Assembly (NCBI RefSeq): GCF_017948245.1
Contig: NZ_CP072865.1
Span: forward strand, 1,389,501-1,453,500
Direction: 5' to 3'
Source: Rhizobium sp. NLR16a
Lineage (GTDB): Bacteria; Pseudomonadota; Alphaproteobacteria; Rhizobiales; Rhizobiaceae
Length of the DNA: 64,000 nucleotides
The notes under the pieces are model-generated. The model was given only the letters and a program-made list of their open reading frames with translations, was not told the origin of the DNA and did not search any database. Shown one piece after another: positions 34,544 to 42,279 of the stretch. Numbering within the stretch: the stretch's first letter is position 1; each line of letters opens with the position of its first letter. The translations under genes and the position numbers were made by a program.

Positions 34544-34597
34544 GATGGGTGAGGGGGCATTTTGCCCAGGCAATGAAAGATGTGCCATGTGCCGTGC

Positions 34598-34762
34598 GCC
34601 CCCTCATCTGCCTGCCGGCATCTTCTCCCCGCTGGGGAGAAGCGGAATCGCGGCGGCGCCTCGCTCCATTTGAGACGTCGCGATAGGTGTGGCCACCGTG
34701 TGTTGCTCCCCCTTCGCCCCAGCGGAGAGAAGATGCCCGTAGGGCGGATAAGGGGGGTGAGG
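34598..34762. repeat. RIME-like rhizobial intergenic mosaic element
   Basis: An element of about 165 bp between convergent SDR genes. Its outer ends are imperfect inverted repeats of about 45 bp (left part with GGCATCTTCTCCCCGCTGGG, right part its near complement with AGAGAAGATGCCCGTAGGGC). The left end also holds a small palindrome, CTTCTCCCC-GCT-GGGGAGAAG. Elements with this sequence style are dispersed in many copies in Rhizobium genomes, usually between genes. Confidence 0.7.
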
Positions 34763-34831
34763 AGCGTCAGCGACGACGCCTTGAGCGGGAAGCCAAAGGC
34801 AGTGGCTGCTTCAATGCCGCCCCAAGGCCAC

Positions 34832-35614
34832 CTAAGACATAATCAACCCGCCGTCGACATTGATCGTCTGGCCGGTGATGTAGGCGGCGTCGTCGCTGGC
34901 GAGGAAAGTGACCAGGCCGGCGACGTCCTCGCCGGAGCCGGCGCGTTTCATCGGGATGCCTTCGACCCATTCCTTCATCAGTTCGCCGGGGGCATAGTTG
35001 CCGAGCAGTTTGCCCCAAGCCTGGTCATTATAGGCCCACATATCGGTTTCAATGATGCCGGGGCAGAAGGCGTTGACGGTGATGTTTTCGGTCGCGACTT
35101 CCTTGGCCAGGCTCTGGGTGATGCCGACGACGCCCATTTTCGAGGCGGCGTAATGCGGGGTGTAGATGAAGCCGTCGCGGGCCTGGCCGGAGGCGGTGTT
35201 GATAATGCGGCCGCCGCGCTTTTGCTTGCGCATTCTTGCAATGGCCTCCTGGGCGCAGAGGAAGACGCCCTTGGTGTTGACGGCCATGACCTTGTCCCAC
35301 TCATTTTCGGTCAGGTCCTCGACACGGGCGATGGTGATGACGCCGGCATTCTGGATCGAGACGTCGACAGTGCCGAATTCCTTTTCGGCCGCATCGTAGA
35401 GCGCTACGACGCTCGCCTTGTCGGTGACATCGCCCACGAAAGAGATCGCCTTACCGCCTTCGGTTCTGATGTGCTCGGCGACACCGTGGACCAGATCTTC
35501 ATTGGCCGAGACGACGAGATTGGCGCCTTCGCGCGCAAAGCGCCTGGCGATCGCGGCGCCGATACCGCGGCTGCCCCCGGTAATGACGACAGTCTTTTGC
35601 TCAAAGCGTTTCAT
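34832..35614 (-). CDS. SDR dehydrogenase of the sugar/polyol operon (distal)
   Basis: A 260-residue SDR with TGGSRGIG (residues 11-18), IQNAGV (about 87), NTASGQARDG, catalytic YAASK (about 159) and GQTINVDGGLIMS at the C-terminus. Relatives are polyol, acetoin or galactitol dehydrogenases. ATG 35614 was chosen because GAGGA lies 5 bp upstream. It is the last gene of the leftward ABC transporter-SDR operon, separated from the previous SDR by a triosephosphate isomerase remnant. It probably oxidises a polyol or sugar imported by the transporter. Confidence 0.9.
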   Translation of the reverse strand: MKRFEQKTVVITGGSRGIGAAIARRFAREGANLVVSANEDLVHGVAEHIRTEGGKAISFVGDVTDKASVVALYDAAEKEFGTVDVSIQNAGVITIARVEDLTENEWDKVMAVNTKGVFLCAQEAIARMRKQKRGGRIINTASGQARDGFIYTPHYAASKMGVVGITQSLAKEVATENITVNAFCPGIIETDMWAYNDQAWGKLLGNYAPGELMKEWVEGIPMKRAGSGEDVAGLVTFLASDDAAYITGQTINVDGGLIMS

Positions 35615-35669
35615 GGCTTTCCTCGCATCCTTCAATAGACGGCAAATGGGCGCGGCAGCGGCTGTCCGG

Positions 35670-35783
35670 CGTGAAGGGCGGGCAGACGACGATATCGCAC
35701 GTCATCATGCCCGTTAGTCCCTTCAGCGCCTCGATCTCAGCCAGGGAGGGAGCGAGACCGTTCATATTCCAACTGCCGGCTTC
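35670..35783 (-). pseudogene. Triosephosphate isomerase N-terminal remnant
   Basis: The minus strand between the two SDR genes reads SWNMNGLAPSLAEIEA and TCDIVVCPPFT in one frame. These match the beginning of TpiA (consensus WKMNGxxxSLxEIxA and VxVCPPxT, which form the first strand with the substrate Asn/Lys and the second strand). Here the catalytic Lys position is Asn. The frame then degenerates before the next SDR start, so about 35 of roughly 250 residues survive. It is an operon scar rather than a functional gene. Confidence 0.6.
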
Positions 35784-35791
35784 TGATCGCA

Positions 35792-36580
35792 TCACCAGCA
35801 GCAGAAACCGCCGTCGACGAGAAGATCGACGCCGGTTACAAAACTTGCTGCATTCGACAGCAGGAACACCGCCGGACCCACCATCTCGTCGACCGTTGCC
35901 ATGCGCTGCATTGGCGTCTGCTCTTCGAAGAGCTTGGTCTGGTGGACCATTTCCGGACGGGTGTTCATCGGCGTTGCCGTGTATCCGGGGGAGATTGTGT
36001 TGACGCGAATGCCGCGGTCGACCCATTCCATCGCCAGGGATTTCGACATGTGGATGACGCCCGCCTTGGAGGCGTTGTAATGCGCCTGGCTCAGGCCGCG
36101 GTTGACGATCACACCGGACATGGAGGCGATGTTGACGATGGAGCCGCGTCCATTCTTCAACATGGCACGGGCCTCGGCCTGGCAGGAGAGGAATATGCCC
36201 TTGAGGTTGATATCCATCAGCGTCTGATATTGATCTTCCTCCATCTCTTCCGCCGGGTTGGCGTTGGCGATGCCGGCAGCATTGACGGCAAGCGTCAGAG
36301 CGCCGAGATCGGCTTCGGTGCGTGCGACCGAATCTGCAAGGGAGGATTTGTTGGTAACGTCAGCCGCGATCTGGATCGAGCGGCAGCCGGCAGCGCGGAT
36401 ATGTTCAGCCGTCCTGGCCAGTCCGTCATCGGTCCGGCGGTCCAGCAGAGCCACGTTGGCGCCGCATTGCGCAAGGCCGATAGCAATTCGCTGCCCAATG
36501 CCGCTCCCGGCGCCGGTAACGATGGCAACCTGACCGCTGAGATCGAAAAGCTTAGGGGCGTTCAGAGTGATGTCGGACAC
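35792..36580 (-). CDS. SDR dehydrogenase of the sugar/polyol operon (proximal)
   Basis: A 262-residue SDR: FDLSGQVAIVTGAGSGIGQR gives the TGxxxGIG motif, LDRR after strand 2 suggests NAD(H) via Asp, then VNAAGIANAN, NIASMSG, catalytic YNASK (about 165), SPGYTATPMN and GVDLLVDGGF. Relatives include sorbitol/arabinitol and other sugar alcohol dehydrogenases. It lies 124 bp downstream of the ATPase gene in the same direction and is the likely first catabolic dehydrogenase for the transported compound. Confidence 0.92.
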   Translation of the reverse strand: MSDITLNAPKLFDLSGQVAIVTGAGSGIGQRIAIGLAQCGANVALLDRRTDDGLARTAEHIRAAGCRSIQIAADVTNKSSLADSVARTEADLGALTLAVNAAGIANANPAEEMEEDQYQTLMDINLKGIFLSCQAEARAMLKNGRGSIVNIASMSGVIVNRGLSQAHYNASKAGVIHMSKSLAMEWVDRGIRVNTISPGYTATPMNTRPEMVHQTKLFEEQTPMQRMATVDEMVGPAVFLLSNAASFVTGVDLLVDGGFCCW

Positions 36581-36704
36581 CGCTCTTCCTTTCTCTGTCT
36601 GTTCAGAGCATTTCCGTTTTTCTTCGAATCTCGAAAAAGCTCTATCTCTTTTTTTTCACACAGTTCCCAACGCAAAACCGCTGCACACTTTTGCTGGAAT
36701 TGCT

Positions 36705-38183
36705 TTAGATGGTAGCCAGTTCCATGACCGAAACGTCATTGGCCTGGTCACGATTGAGGATCCCCGCCTGCTTGCCTTGTGCAAGCACGAGAATGCGATT
36801 GGAGACGCCGAGAACTTCCTCGAGGTCCGAGCTTACGACGATGACCGCCACGCCCTGTTTGGCAAGATTGACGATGATGTCGTAAATGCCGGCGCGAGCG
36901 CCGACATCGATGCCTCTGGTCGGTTCGTCAAGCACGACGACCTTGGGATCGCGCATGAGCCACTTGGCGATCACGACCTTCTGTTGGTTGCCGCCTGAAA
37001 GGTCCGAGGCGTATTGCTCGGCACGGCCCTTGACGCCGAACTTGGCCACCGCCTTTTCCGCAAAGGAGCGCTTGAGGCGCGGTGTGATCCAGCCACCGCC
37101 CAGCTTGTCGAGATTGGCGTAGATAATGTTCTCGCTGATCCGGTGCCCGACAATCAGGCCTTGCTCCTTGCGGTCTTCCGGAACCATCACGATCCCCTTG
37201 GCGATCGCGTCCGCCGGGTCGCGCAGCCTGAGTTCCTCGCCTTCCAGCTTGATCGAACCGGCACTGATCGGATCGGCGCCCGAAATTGCGCGCACCAGTT
37301 CGGTGCGGCCGGCGCCGACCAAGCCGGCGATGCCGAGAATTTCACCGGCCCGCACCTCGAAGGTGACGTTACGGAAGGAGTCGTCCGGCGAGCTCAACCC
37401 GGAGACTTGAAGCACCGGACGATCTGTCGGAACGGGCAGGGTGGGGAACAAGCGGTCGAGCGGGCGTCCGACCATGCTCTCAACGATCGTTCGCACCGGG
37501 GTCGCGCTGTCGGAGAATTCCTGCACGCGCTCGCCGTCACGAAGAACGACGATGCGGTCGGTGATCTGCTTGATCTCTTCCATGCGGTGGGAAATATAGA
37601 CGATGCCGACGCCTTCCGAGCGAAGCTTGCGAACCTGTTCGAACAGAGCTTCCGTCTCTGCGCCGCCAAGGGCGGCTGTCGGCTCATCGAGGATCAGCAG
37701 CTTTGCGTTGAGAGCCAGCGCCTTGGCGATCTCGATAAGTTGCTGATTTGCGGTGGAGAGGCCGGCGACCGTCCGCGTCGCGGGTATGTGAAGGTTCAAG
37801 CGGGCGAGCTGGTCTTGGGCCCGGCGAACCATCTGGGCACGGTCGACGGCGCCGTTCTTCATCGGCCAGCGTCCGATGAAGACGTTTTCTGCGATCGACA
37901 GCTGCGGCAGAAGCTGCAGCTCCTGGTGGATCAGGACAACGCCCTTGTCGATCGCTTCCCTCGGGGTGGCCGGGGCATAAGGTTGCCCCAGCCATGTCAT
38001 CGATCCTTCGGAGGGCGTGCGGGATCCGGCAATGATGCCCGACAGCGTCGACTTGCCCGCTCCGTTTTCACCGAGAAGTGCAACCACTTCGCCCGGATAG
38101 ACGTCCAAGCTGACATCCTTCAGAACTTGGAGCGGCCCATACCACTTGGATATGCCCCTCAGGGAAAGAACGGGATCAGTCAC
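36705..38183 (-). CDS. Sugar ABC transporter ATPase (RbsA-type, two NBDs)
   Basis: A 492-residue fused ATPase with two nucleotide-binding domains. The first has Walker A GENGAGKST (38-46), a degenerate signature LSTANQQ and Walker B LLILDEPTAAL. The second has a degenerate P loop (GLVGAGRTEL), signature LSGGNQQKVVIAKWL and VVVLDEPTRGIDVG. This is the CUT2 pattern (ribose, xylose, erythritol and others). The start is GTG 38183, with a consensus AGGAGG 6 bp upstream. It energises the permease at 39256 with the binding protein at 38210. Confidence 0.93.
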   Translation of the reverse strand: MTDPVLSLRGISKWYGPLQVLKDVSLDVYPGEVVALLGENGAGKSTLSGIIAGSRTPSEGSMTWLGQPYAPATPREAIDKGVVLIHQELQLLPQLSIAENVFIGRWPMKNGAVDRAQMVRRAQDQLARLNLHIPATRTVAGLSTANQQLIEIAKALALNAKLLILDEPTAALGGAETEALFEQVRKLRSEGVGIVYISHRMEEIKQITDRIVVLRDGERVQEFSDSATPVRTIVESMVGRPLDRLFPTLPVPTDRPVLQVSGLSSPDDSFRNVTFEVRAGEILGIAGLVGAGRTELVRAISGADPISAGSIKLEGEELRLRDPADAIAKGIVMVPEDRKEQGLIVGHRISENIIYANLDKLGGGWITPRLKRSFAEKAVAKFGVKGRAEQYASDLSGGNQQKVVIAKWLMRDPKVVVLDEPTRGIDVGARAGIYDIIVNLAKQGVAVIVVSSDLEEVLGVSNRILVLAQGKQAGILNRDQANDVSVMELATI

Positions 38184-38209
38184 GGCACACCTCCTCAAGA
38201 CCTACTTTA

Positions 38210-39139
38210 TCAGGGATGGTTGGCGATGAAGCCTGCCACGTTTTCCTTGGTTGTCAGCGTGGCATCCAGGAGCTGGACCGGCGGCACCTTTTCTCCGGCG
38301 ACAAGCTTGGCGGCATTTTCAACCGCATCGCGGCCCATCTTCTGCGTCTGCTGCGTCGCAGTCACGTTGAAGACACCTTTGCTGAGGGCTTCGAGCGCTG
38401 CGGTGTCGCCATCGAAGCCGCCGACCACGATCTTCTGCGACGGATTGGCGACCTTGATCGCCTGGGCGGCGCCAAGGGCGAGACCGTCAGCCTGTGCGAA
38501 CACGATCGAAACGTCCGGATTTGCCTGCAGCATATTCTGCATGATCTGGAAGCCTTCGTCCTGGCTCCAGATGTTGGAGAACTGCTCGGCGACGACCTTG
38601 ACATCAGGATATGCCTTCAGGGATTCAGCGCAGCCCTTCGAGCGATCAACTTCCGGCGTCGTGCCCTTCTGGCCATGGATGATGACCATCTTACCCTTGC
38701 CGCCGGCTTCCTTCAGAATGTAGTCGCAGACGGCCTTGGCAGAGGCGACGGAGTCCGTCGCAAGGAATGTATCGCCCGGTGCTCCCTCGGCGTTGCGGTC
38801 AACGTTTACGACCGGGATGCCGGCGCTCTTTGCGAGCTTGACCGGAACGGTCGCAGCCGCCGCACCGGCCGGAATGTAGATCAGAGCGTCGATTTTCTGG
38901 GTCAGAAGATCCTGGATCTGGTTGACCTGTGTCGGCCCGTCGCCCTTTGCGTCGACCGTGATGACTTCGATGCCGCGCTTCTTGGCTTCGGCCTCGACCG
39001 ATTGCTTGATCTGGTTGAAGAAGTTTGCCTGAAGGTTGGCAACGGCGAGGCCGAGCTTCTTCAGTTCCGCCGCGTGTACGGGGCCAAGCATGAGGCCGAG
39101 CAGTGCAGCAGACGCGAGCATGGTGCGCGCTATTTTCAT
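38210..39139 (-). CDS. Sugar ABC transporter periplasmic binding protein (RbsB-type)
   Basis: A 309-residue type I periplasmic binding protein. A signal peptide (residues 1-23, ...GPVHAAE) is followed by LGLAVANLQANFFNQIKQSV, IYIPAGAAAATVPVKLAKSAGIPVVNVDR (read in two parts) and VGGFDGDTAALEAL, all features of the ribose/galactose-binding family. It captures the sugar or polyol that induces this locus. The ligand-contact Asp/Arg pair (NVDRN) is present. It lies in the middle of the leftward operon, 26 bp before the ATPase gene, and follows the permease after 116 bp that contain a hairpin. Confidence 0.93.
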   Translation of the reverse strand: MKIARTMLASAALLGLMLGPVHAAELKKLGLAVANLQANFFNQIKQSVEAEAKKRGIEVITVDAKGDGPTQVNQIQDLLTQKIDALIYIPAGAAAATVPVKLAKSAGIPVVNVDRNAEGAPGDTFLATDSVASAKAVCDYILKEAGGKGKMVIIHGQKGTTPEVDRSKGCAESLKAYPDVKVVAEQFSNIWSQDEGFQIMQNMLQANPDVSIVFAQADGLALGAAQAIKVANPSQKIVVGGFDGDTAALEALSKGVFNVTATQQTQKMGRDAVENAAKLVAGEKVPPVQLLDATLTTKENVAGFIANHP

Positions 39140-39226
39140 TGTATTTCCTCCGTTGTTTGATGGAACCCTCGGGTATGTCCTCCCCCTCGGGGTATTGATC
39201 CGTCCCGAAGCCCGGGGCGGAATTCC

Positions 39227-39249
39227 GGGTCCGCCAACGCGGCGGACCC
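39227..39249 (-). other. Intercistronic hairpin between sugar permease and binding protein genes
   Basis: GGGTCCGCC and GGCGGACCC form a perfect 9-bp stem with a 5-nt loop, 7 bp after the permease stop. No T tract follows, so it more likely protects the downstream binding-protein message or pauses polymerase than terminates. Confidence 0.5.
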
Positions 39250-39255
39250 CGCTCG

Positions 39256-40236
39256 TCAGGCGCGACGCCGCCGAATGGTCTCCGCGCCGACCGCAAGCAC
39301 GATGACGATTCCGATGATCACTTGCTGAAGAAACGGTGAGACGTTGAGAAGGTTGAGACCGTTGCGCAGGACACCGATGATCAGAACGCCGATCAGCGTT
39401 CCGCCGATGCCGCCGGCGCCGCCGGAGAGCGAAGTGCCGCCAATGACGACCGCAGCGATGGTGTCCAGCTCATAGCCCAGACCACTGGACGGCTGGACGG
39501 AATCCAGCCGGGCGGCGAGCACGACGCCGGCAAGCCCCGCAAGGACGGCACTCATGACATAGACGCCGATCGTCACCAGCGGAACGTTGATGCCGGCGAG
39601 GCGCGCGACTTCGGCGTTGCCGCCCACCGCATAGAGCATCCGGCCTTCGGACCGAAAGTGCAGGAAAAGCCAGGCCGCAAGAACCACCGCCAGCATCAGA
39701 AAGACCGTGGCTGTCATGACGCCGAAATGGCGATCGATCGCCAGCATCATGAACCAGTCGGGGAAGCCGACGATCTGCTGGCCATCGGTGATCATGTTTG
39801 CAACGCCGCGGGCGGCCGACATCATTGCCAGAGTGGCGATAAAGGCCGGAACCCTGAATTGCGTCACCAGCAGTCCGACGATCAGGCCCGATACCGCCGA
39901 GGCGATCAGCGCAAAGGCGATCCCGACCGGCAGCGGCAGGCCGGCGACGTTGGCAGTCCAGCCCATGACCATCATCGCCAAAGCGAGTGCCGAGCCGACG
40001 GAGAGATCGATGCCGCCGATCAGGATGACGAAGGTCATTCCGACCGCCATGATGCCGAGAACGGTGATCTGGTCGAGGATGTTGAGGCCGTTTCGAACCG
40101 AAAGAAACGTGTCTGTGCTGACGCTCAGAAAGACGCACAGCACGAGCAGCCCGACGAGTGGGCCGGTCGCTCCCTTGAGCTTGCTCAACCACGCACCGGA
40201 CGAAAGCCTGTGTTCATTGATATCGAGCGCCACCAT
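39256..40236 (-). CDS. Sugar ABC transporter permease (RbsC-type)
   Basis: A 326-residue inner-membrane permease with eight or more helices. GMTFVILIGGIDLSVGSALA (about residue 70) and GGTSLSGGAGGIGGTLIG (about residue 265) are the two signature regions of CUT2 permeases. ATG 40236 was chosen because GGGAGGAG lies just upstream; the longer open frame extends into the regulatory region. It is the first gene of the leftward operon, divergent from the split transketolase genes over a 211-bp control region. Confidence 0.92.
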   Translation of the reverse strand: MVALDINEHRLSSGAWLSKLKGATGPLVGLLVLCVFLSVSTDTFLSVRNGLNILDQITVLGIMAVGMTFVILIGGIDLSVGSALALAMMVMGWTANVAGLPLPVGIAFALIASAVSGLIVGLLVTQFRVPAFIATLAMMSAARGVANMITDGQQIVGFPDWFMMLAIDRHFGVMTATVFLMLAVVLAAWLFLHFRSEGRMLYAVGGNAEVARLAGINVPLVTIGVYVMSAVLAGLAGVVLAARLDSVQPSSGLGYELDTIAAVVIGGTSLSGGAGGIGGTLIGVLIIGVLRNGLNLLNVSPFLQQVIIGIVIVLAVGAETIRRRRA

Positions 40237-40282
40237 TGCTCCTCCCTCTGCGTAGGCCTGTATCCGATATTTGTTCAGGCTA

Positions 40283-40297
40283 GAATAATTATTCACT
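40283..40297 (-). promoter_or_regulatory. Candidate operator for the leftward sugar operon
   Basis: The minus strand reads AGTGAATAATTATTC, matching 13 of 15 bases with AGTGAATATTTATGC at 40420-40434 in front of the divergent operon. The plus strand here is also a perfect 12-bp palindrome (GAATAATTATTC, 40283-40294). Likely bound by the SorC-family protein encoded at 43768. Confidence 0.55.
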
Positions 40298-40384
40298 CCT
40301 GCTGGAAAATTCATTAACAACTTGCTTTCCAGCTGTCAACAGGATTTCGTCGGGTGGATGTCTGTGGTACTTGGTACAAGGGGG

Positions 40385-40435
40385 TTGACTAATCAGAGTC
40401 TTGTGCAAAAATATTGATTAGTGAATATTTATGCA
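40385..40435 (+). promoter_or_regulatory. Promoter/operator region of the split transketolase operon
   Basis: A TTGACT -35 candidate (40385-40390) overlaps ACTAATCA (40388-40395), which is repeated inverted as TGATTAGT (40415-40422). A second dyad, TGCAAAAATATTG (40404-40416) and GAATATTTATGCA (40423-40435), matches 11 of 13 positions across the axis and contains the 15-mer shared with the leftward promoter. The overlap of operator and promoter fits repression relieved by a sugar ligand. Confidence 0.55.
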
Positions 40436-40447
40436 CGCGAGGAATCG

Positions 40448-41257
40448 ATGGATACGACAGAACTTGAGCGCATCGCCCGCGAGATCCGATTGCGCGATCT
40501 TCAGGCGGTCTTTGAAGCGGGCGCCGGCCATATTGGCGGGGAAATGTCAGTGATCGACATTTTGACGGCGCTCTATTTTCGTGTGCTGAAAGTCTGGCCA
40601 GATCAGCCGAGACATCCCGACCGCGACAGGTTCGTTCTCTCAAAGGGACATACGGCATGCGCCCTCTATGTGACACTCGCAAAACGCGGTTTCATCCCGG
40701 AGGAGGAGATTTCCACCTTCCTGCAGCCGCATTCGAGGCTGAACGGACATCCGAACTGCAACAAGGTTCCGGGCGTCGAAACGAATACCGGCCCGCTCGG
40801 CCACGGTCTCCCGGTCGCAGTCGGAATGGCGAAAGCGGCCAAGCTCTCGGGTGCGAAATTTCACACCTACGTTGTCACCGGTGACGGCGAGATGCAGGAG
40901 GGCTCCAACTGGGAAGCGATCATGGCGGCAGCCCAGTTCAAGCTCGACAACTTGACGCTGGTCATCGACCACAACAGGTTCCAGCAGGGCGCGGCGCTGG
41001 CCGAAACCAACGATATCTCGCCGCTTCGTCCGAAGCTTGAAGCCTTCGATTGGGAAGTCACCGAGATCAACGGCAACACGATGAGCGAAATCGTTCCTGC
41101 TCTCGAACACCGGGGGGCGAGACCGCATTGTATTGTCGCCCATACCAACAAGGGCCATGGAATCTCGTTCATGCAGGACCGGGTTGACTGGCACCACAAG
41201 GTGCCGAGCAAAGAACAATACGAAATCGCATTGGCAGAATTGTCGGAGGCACTGTAA
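40448..41257 (+). CDS. Transketolase, N-terminal (TPP-binding) subunit
   Basis: A 269-residue protein equal to the first half of transketolase. GHIGGEMSVIDILTALYF and FVLSKGHTACALYVTLAKRG are conserved, with NTGPLGHGLPVAVGMA and the thiamine-diphosphate motif GDGEMQEGSNWEA through NLTLVIDHN. Split transketolases of this type act in specialised sugar pathways as well as central metabolism. The stop codon overlaps the start of the C-terminal subunit gene (TAATG), so the two chains are made together. The start has AGGA upstream. Confidence 0.93.
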   Translation: MDTTELERIAREIRLRDLQAVFEAGAGHIGGEMSVIDILTALYFRVLKVWPDQPRHPDRDRFVLSKGHTACALYVTLAKRGFIPEEEISTFLQPHSRLNGHPNCNKVPGVETNTGPLGHGLPVAVGMAKAAKLSGAKFHTYVVTGDGEMQEGSNWEAIMAAAQFKLDNLTLVIDHNRFQQGAALAETNDISPLRPKLEAFDWEVTEINGNTMSEIVPALEHRGARPHCIVAHTNKGHGISFMQDRVDWHHKVPSKEQYEIALAELSEAL

Positions 41258-42213
41258 TGAACGCGCCAATCAACCCTCCCAAGCTCTATGATTGCCGCGA
41301 CGCATTCGCCGCCACGCTTGAGCGGCTGGCCGCTGAAAACGAAACGATCGTTGCCGTCTGCAACGACTCTGTCGGTTCGTCCAAGCTCGGCGGCTTCAAG
41401 TCCAAATTTCCCGAACGCCTCGTCAATGTCGGCATCGCAGAGCAGAATATGGTCGGCGTCGGCGCAGGGCTCGCCAATGGCGGACGGCTTCCGTTCGTCT
41501 GCGCCGCCGCTCCATTTCTCACCGGGCGGTCGCTCGAGCAGATCAAGGCCGACATTTCCTACTCGAACGCCAACGTCAAGCTGGTCGGCATCTCCTCCGG
41601 CATGGCCTATGGCGAGCTCGGCCCGACCCATCACTCGATCGAAGATTTCGCCTGGACACGGGTCCTGCCCAATCTTCCGGTCATTGCGCCTTGTGACCGC
41701 ATCGAAACCGCTGCTGCCGTTGCCTGGGCCGCGACCTATGACGGGCCTTGTTTCCTGCGTCTGTCACGGGTCGGCGTGCCCGACCTGCTTCCGGAAGGCC
41801 ATAAGTTCGAACTTGGCAAGGCAAATCTCCTTCGCCAGGGTTCCAACGTCACCCTGATCGCCAACGGCACTTTGACCCATCGCATTCTCAAGGCGGCCGA
41901 AATCCTCGCTGAGCGCGGCATCAATGCCAGAGTACTCAACCTTGCAACGGTTCGTCCCATCGACGAGGAGGCTATCATCACTGCTGCCAGGGAGACCGGG
42001 GCGATCGTCACAGCCGAAGAGCATTCGATCTTTGGCGGGCTCGGCTCCGCCGTCGCCGAAGTGGTGGTCGACAATGCGCCGGTGCCGATGAAGCGTCTCG
42101 GCGTTCCCGGCGTCTACGCCCCGACCGGATCGGCAGAATTCCTGCTCGACGAATTCGGGATGGCGCCTTTCGCAATCGCCGACGCCGCGCAAGCGCTGAT
42201 CAAGCGCAAGTAA
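41257..42213 (+). CDS. Transketolase, C-terminal (pyrimidine-binding) subunit
   Basis: A 318-residue protein matching the Pyr and C-terminal domains of transketolase: DSVGSSKLGGFKSKFPERLV, NVGIAEQNMVGVGAGLANGG with the catalytic Glu that activates thiamine, YGELGPTHHSIEDFAW, and a C-terminal domain with TAEEHSIFGGLGSAVAEV. With the upstream subunit it would transfer two-carbon units between ketose and aldose phosphates. The pair resembles the AptA/AptB arrangement for apulose-4-phosphate as well as general split transketolases; motif reading alone cannot separate them. Confidence 0.93.
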   Translation: MNAPINPPKLYDCRDAFAATLERLAAENETIVAVCNDSVGSSKLGGFKSKFPERLVNVGIAEQNMVGVGAGLANGGRLPFVCAAAPFLTGRSLEQIKADISYSNANVKLVGISSGMAYGELGPTHHSIEDFAWTRVLPNLPVIAPCDRIETAAAVAWAATYDGPCFLRLSRVGVPDLLPEGHKFELGKANLLRQGSNVTLIANGTLTHRILKAAEILAERGINARVLNLATVRPIDEEAIITAARETGAIVTAEEHSIFGGLGSAVAEVVVDNAPVPMKRLGVPGVYAPTGSAEFLLDEFGMAPFAIADAAQALIKRK

Positions 42214-42279
42214 TAGGATCCAGCGACCGGCCGAAACGTTTTTGCCGTTTCGGCCGTCACTTGATCCGGGGAGGATAGA

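Noticed and set aside
33527..34588. 353-residue minus-strand frame opposite the SDR gene
   Set aside because: The sense strand encodes a complete SDR with all motifs; the antisense product has none.
37014..38723. 569-residue plus-strand frame opposite the sugar ATPase and binding protein genes
   Set aside because: Antisense to two unmistakable ABC transporter genes and without domain features.
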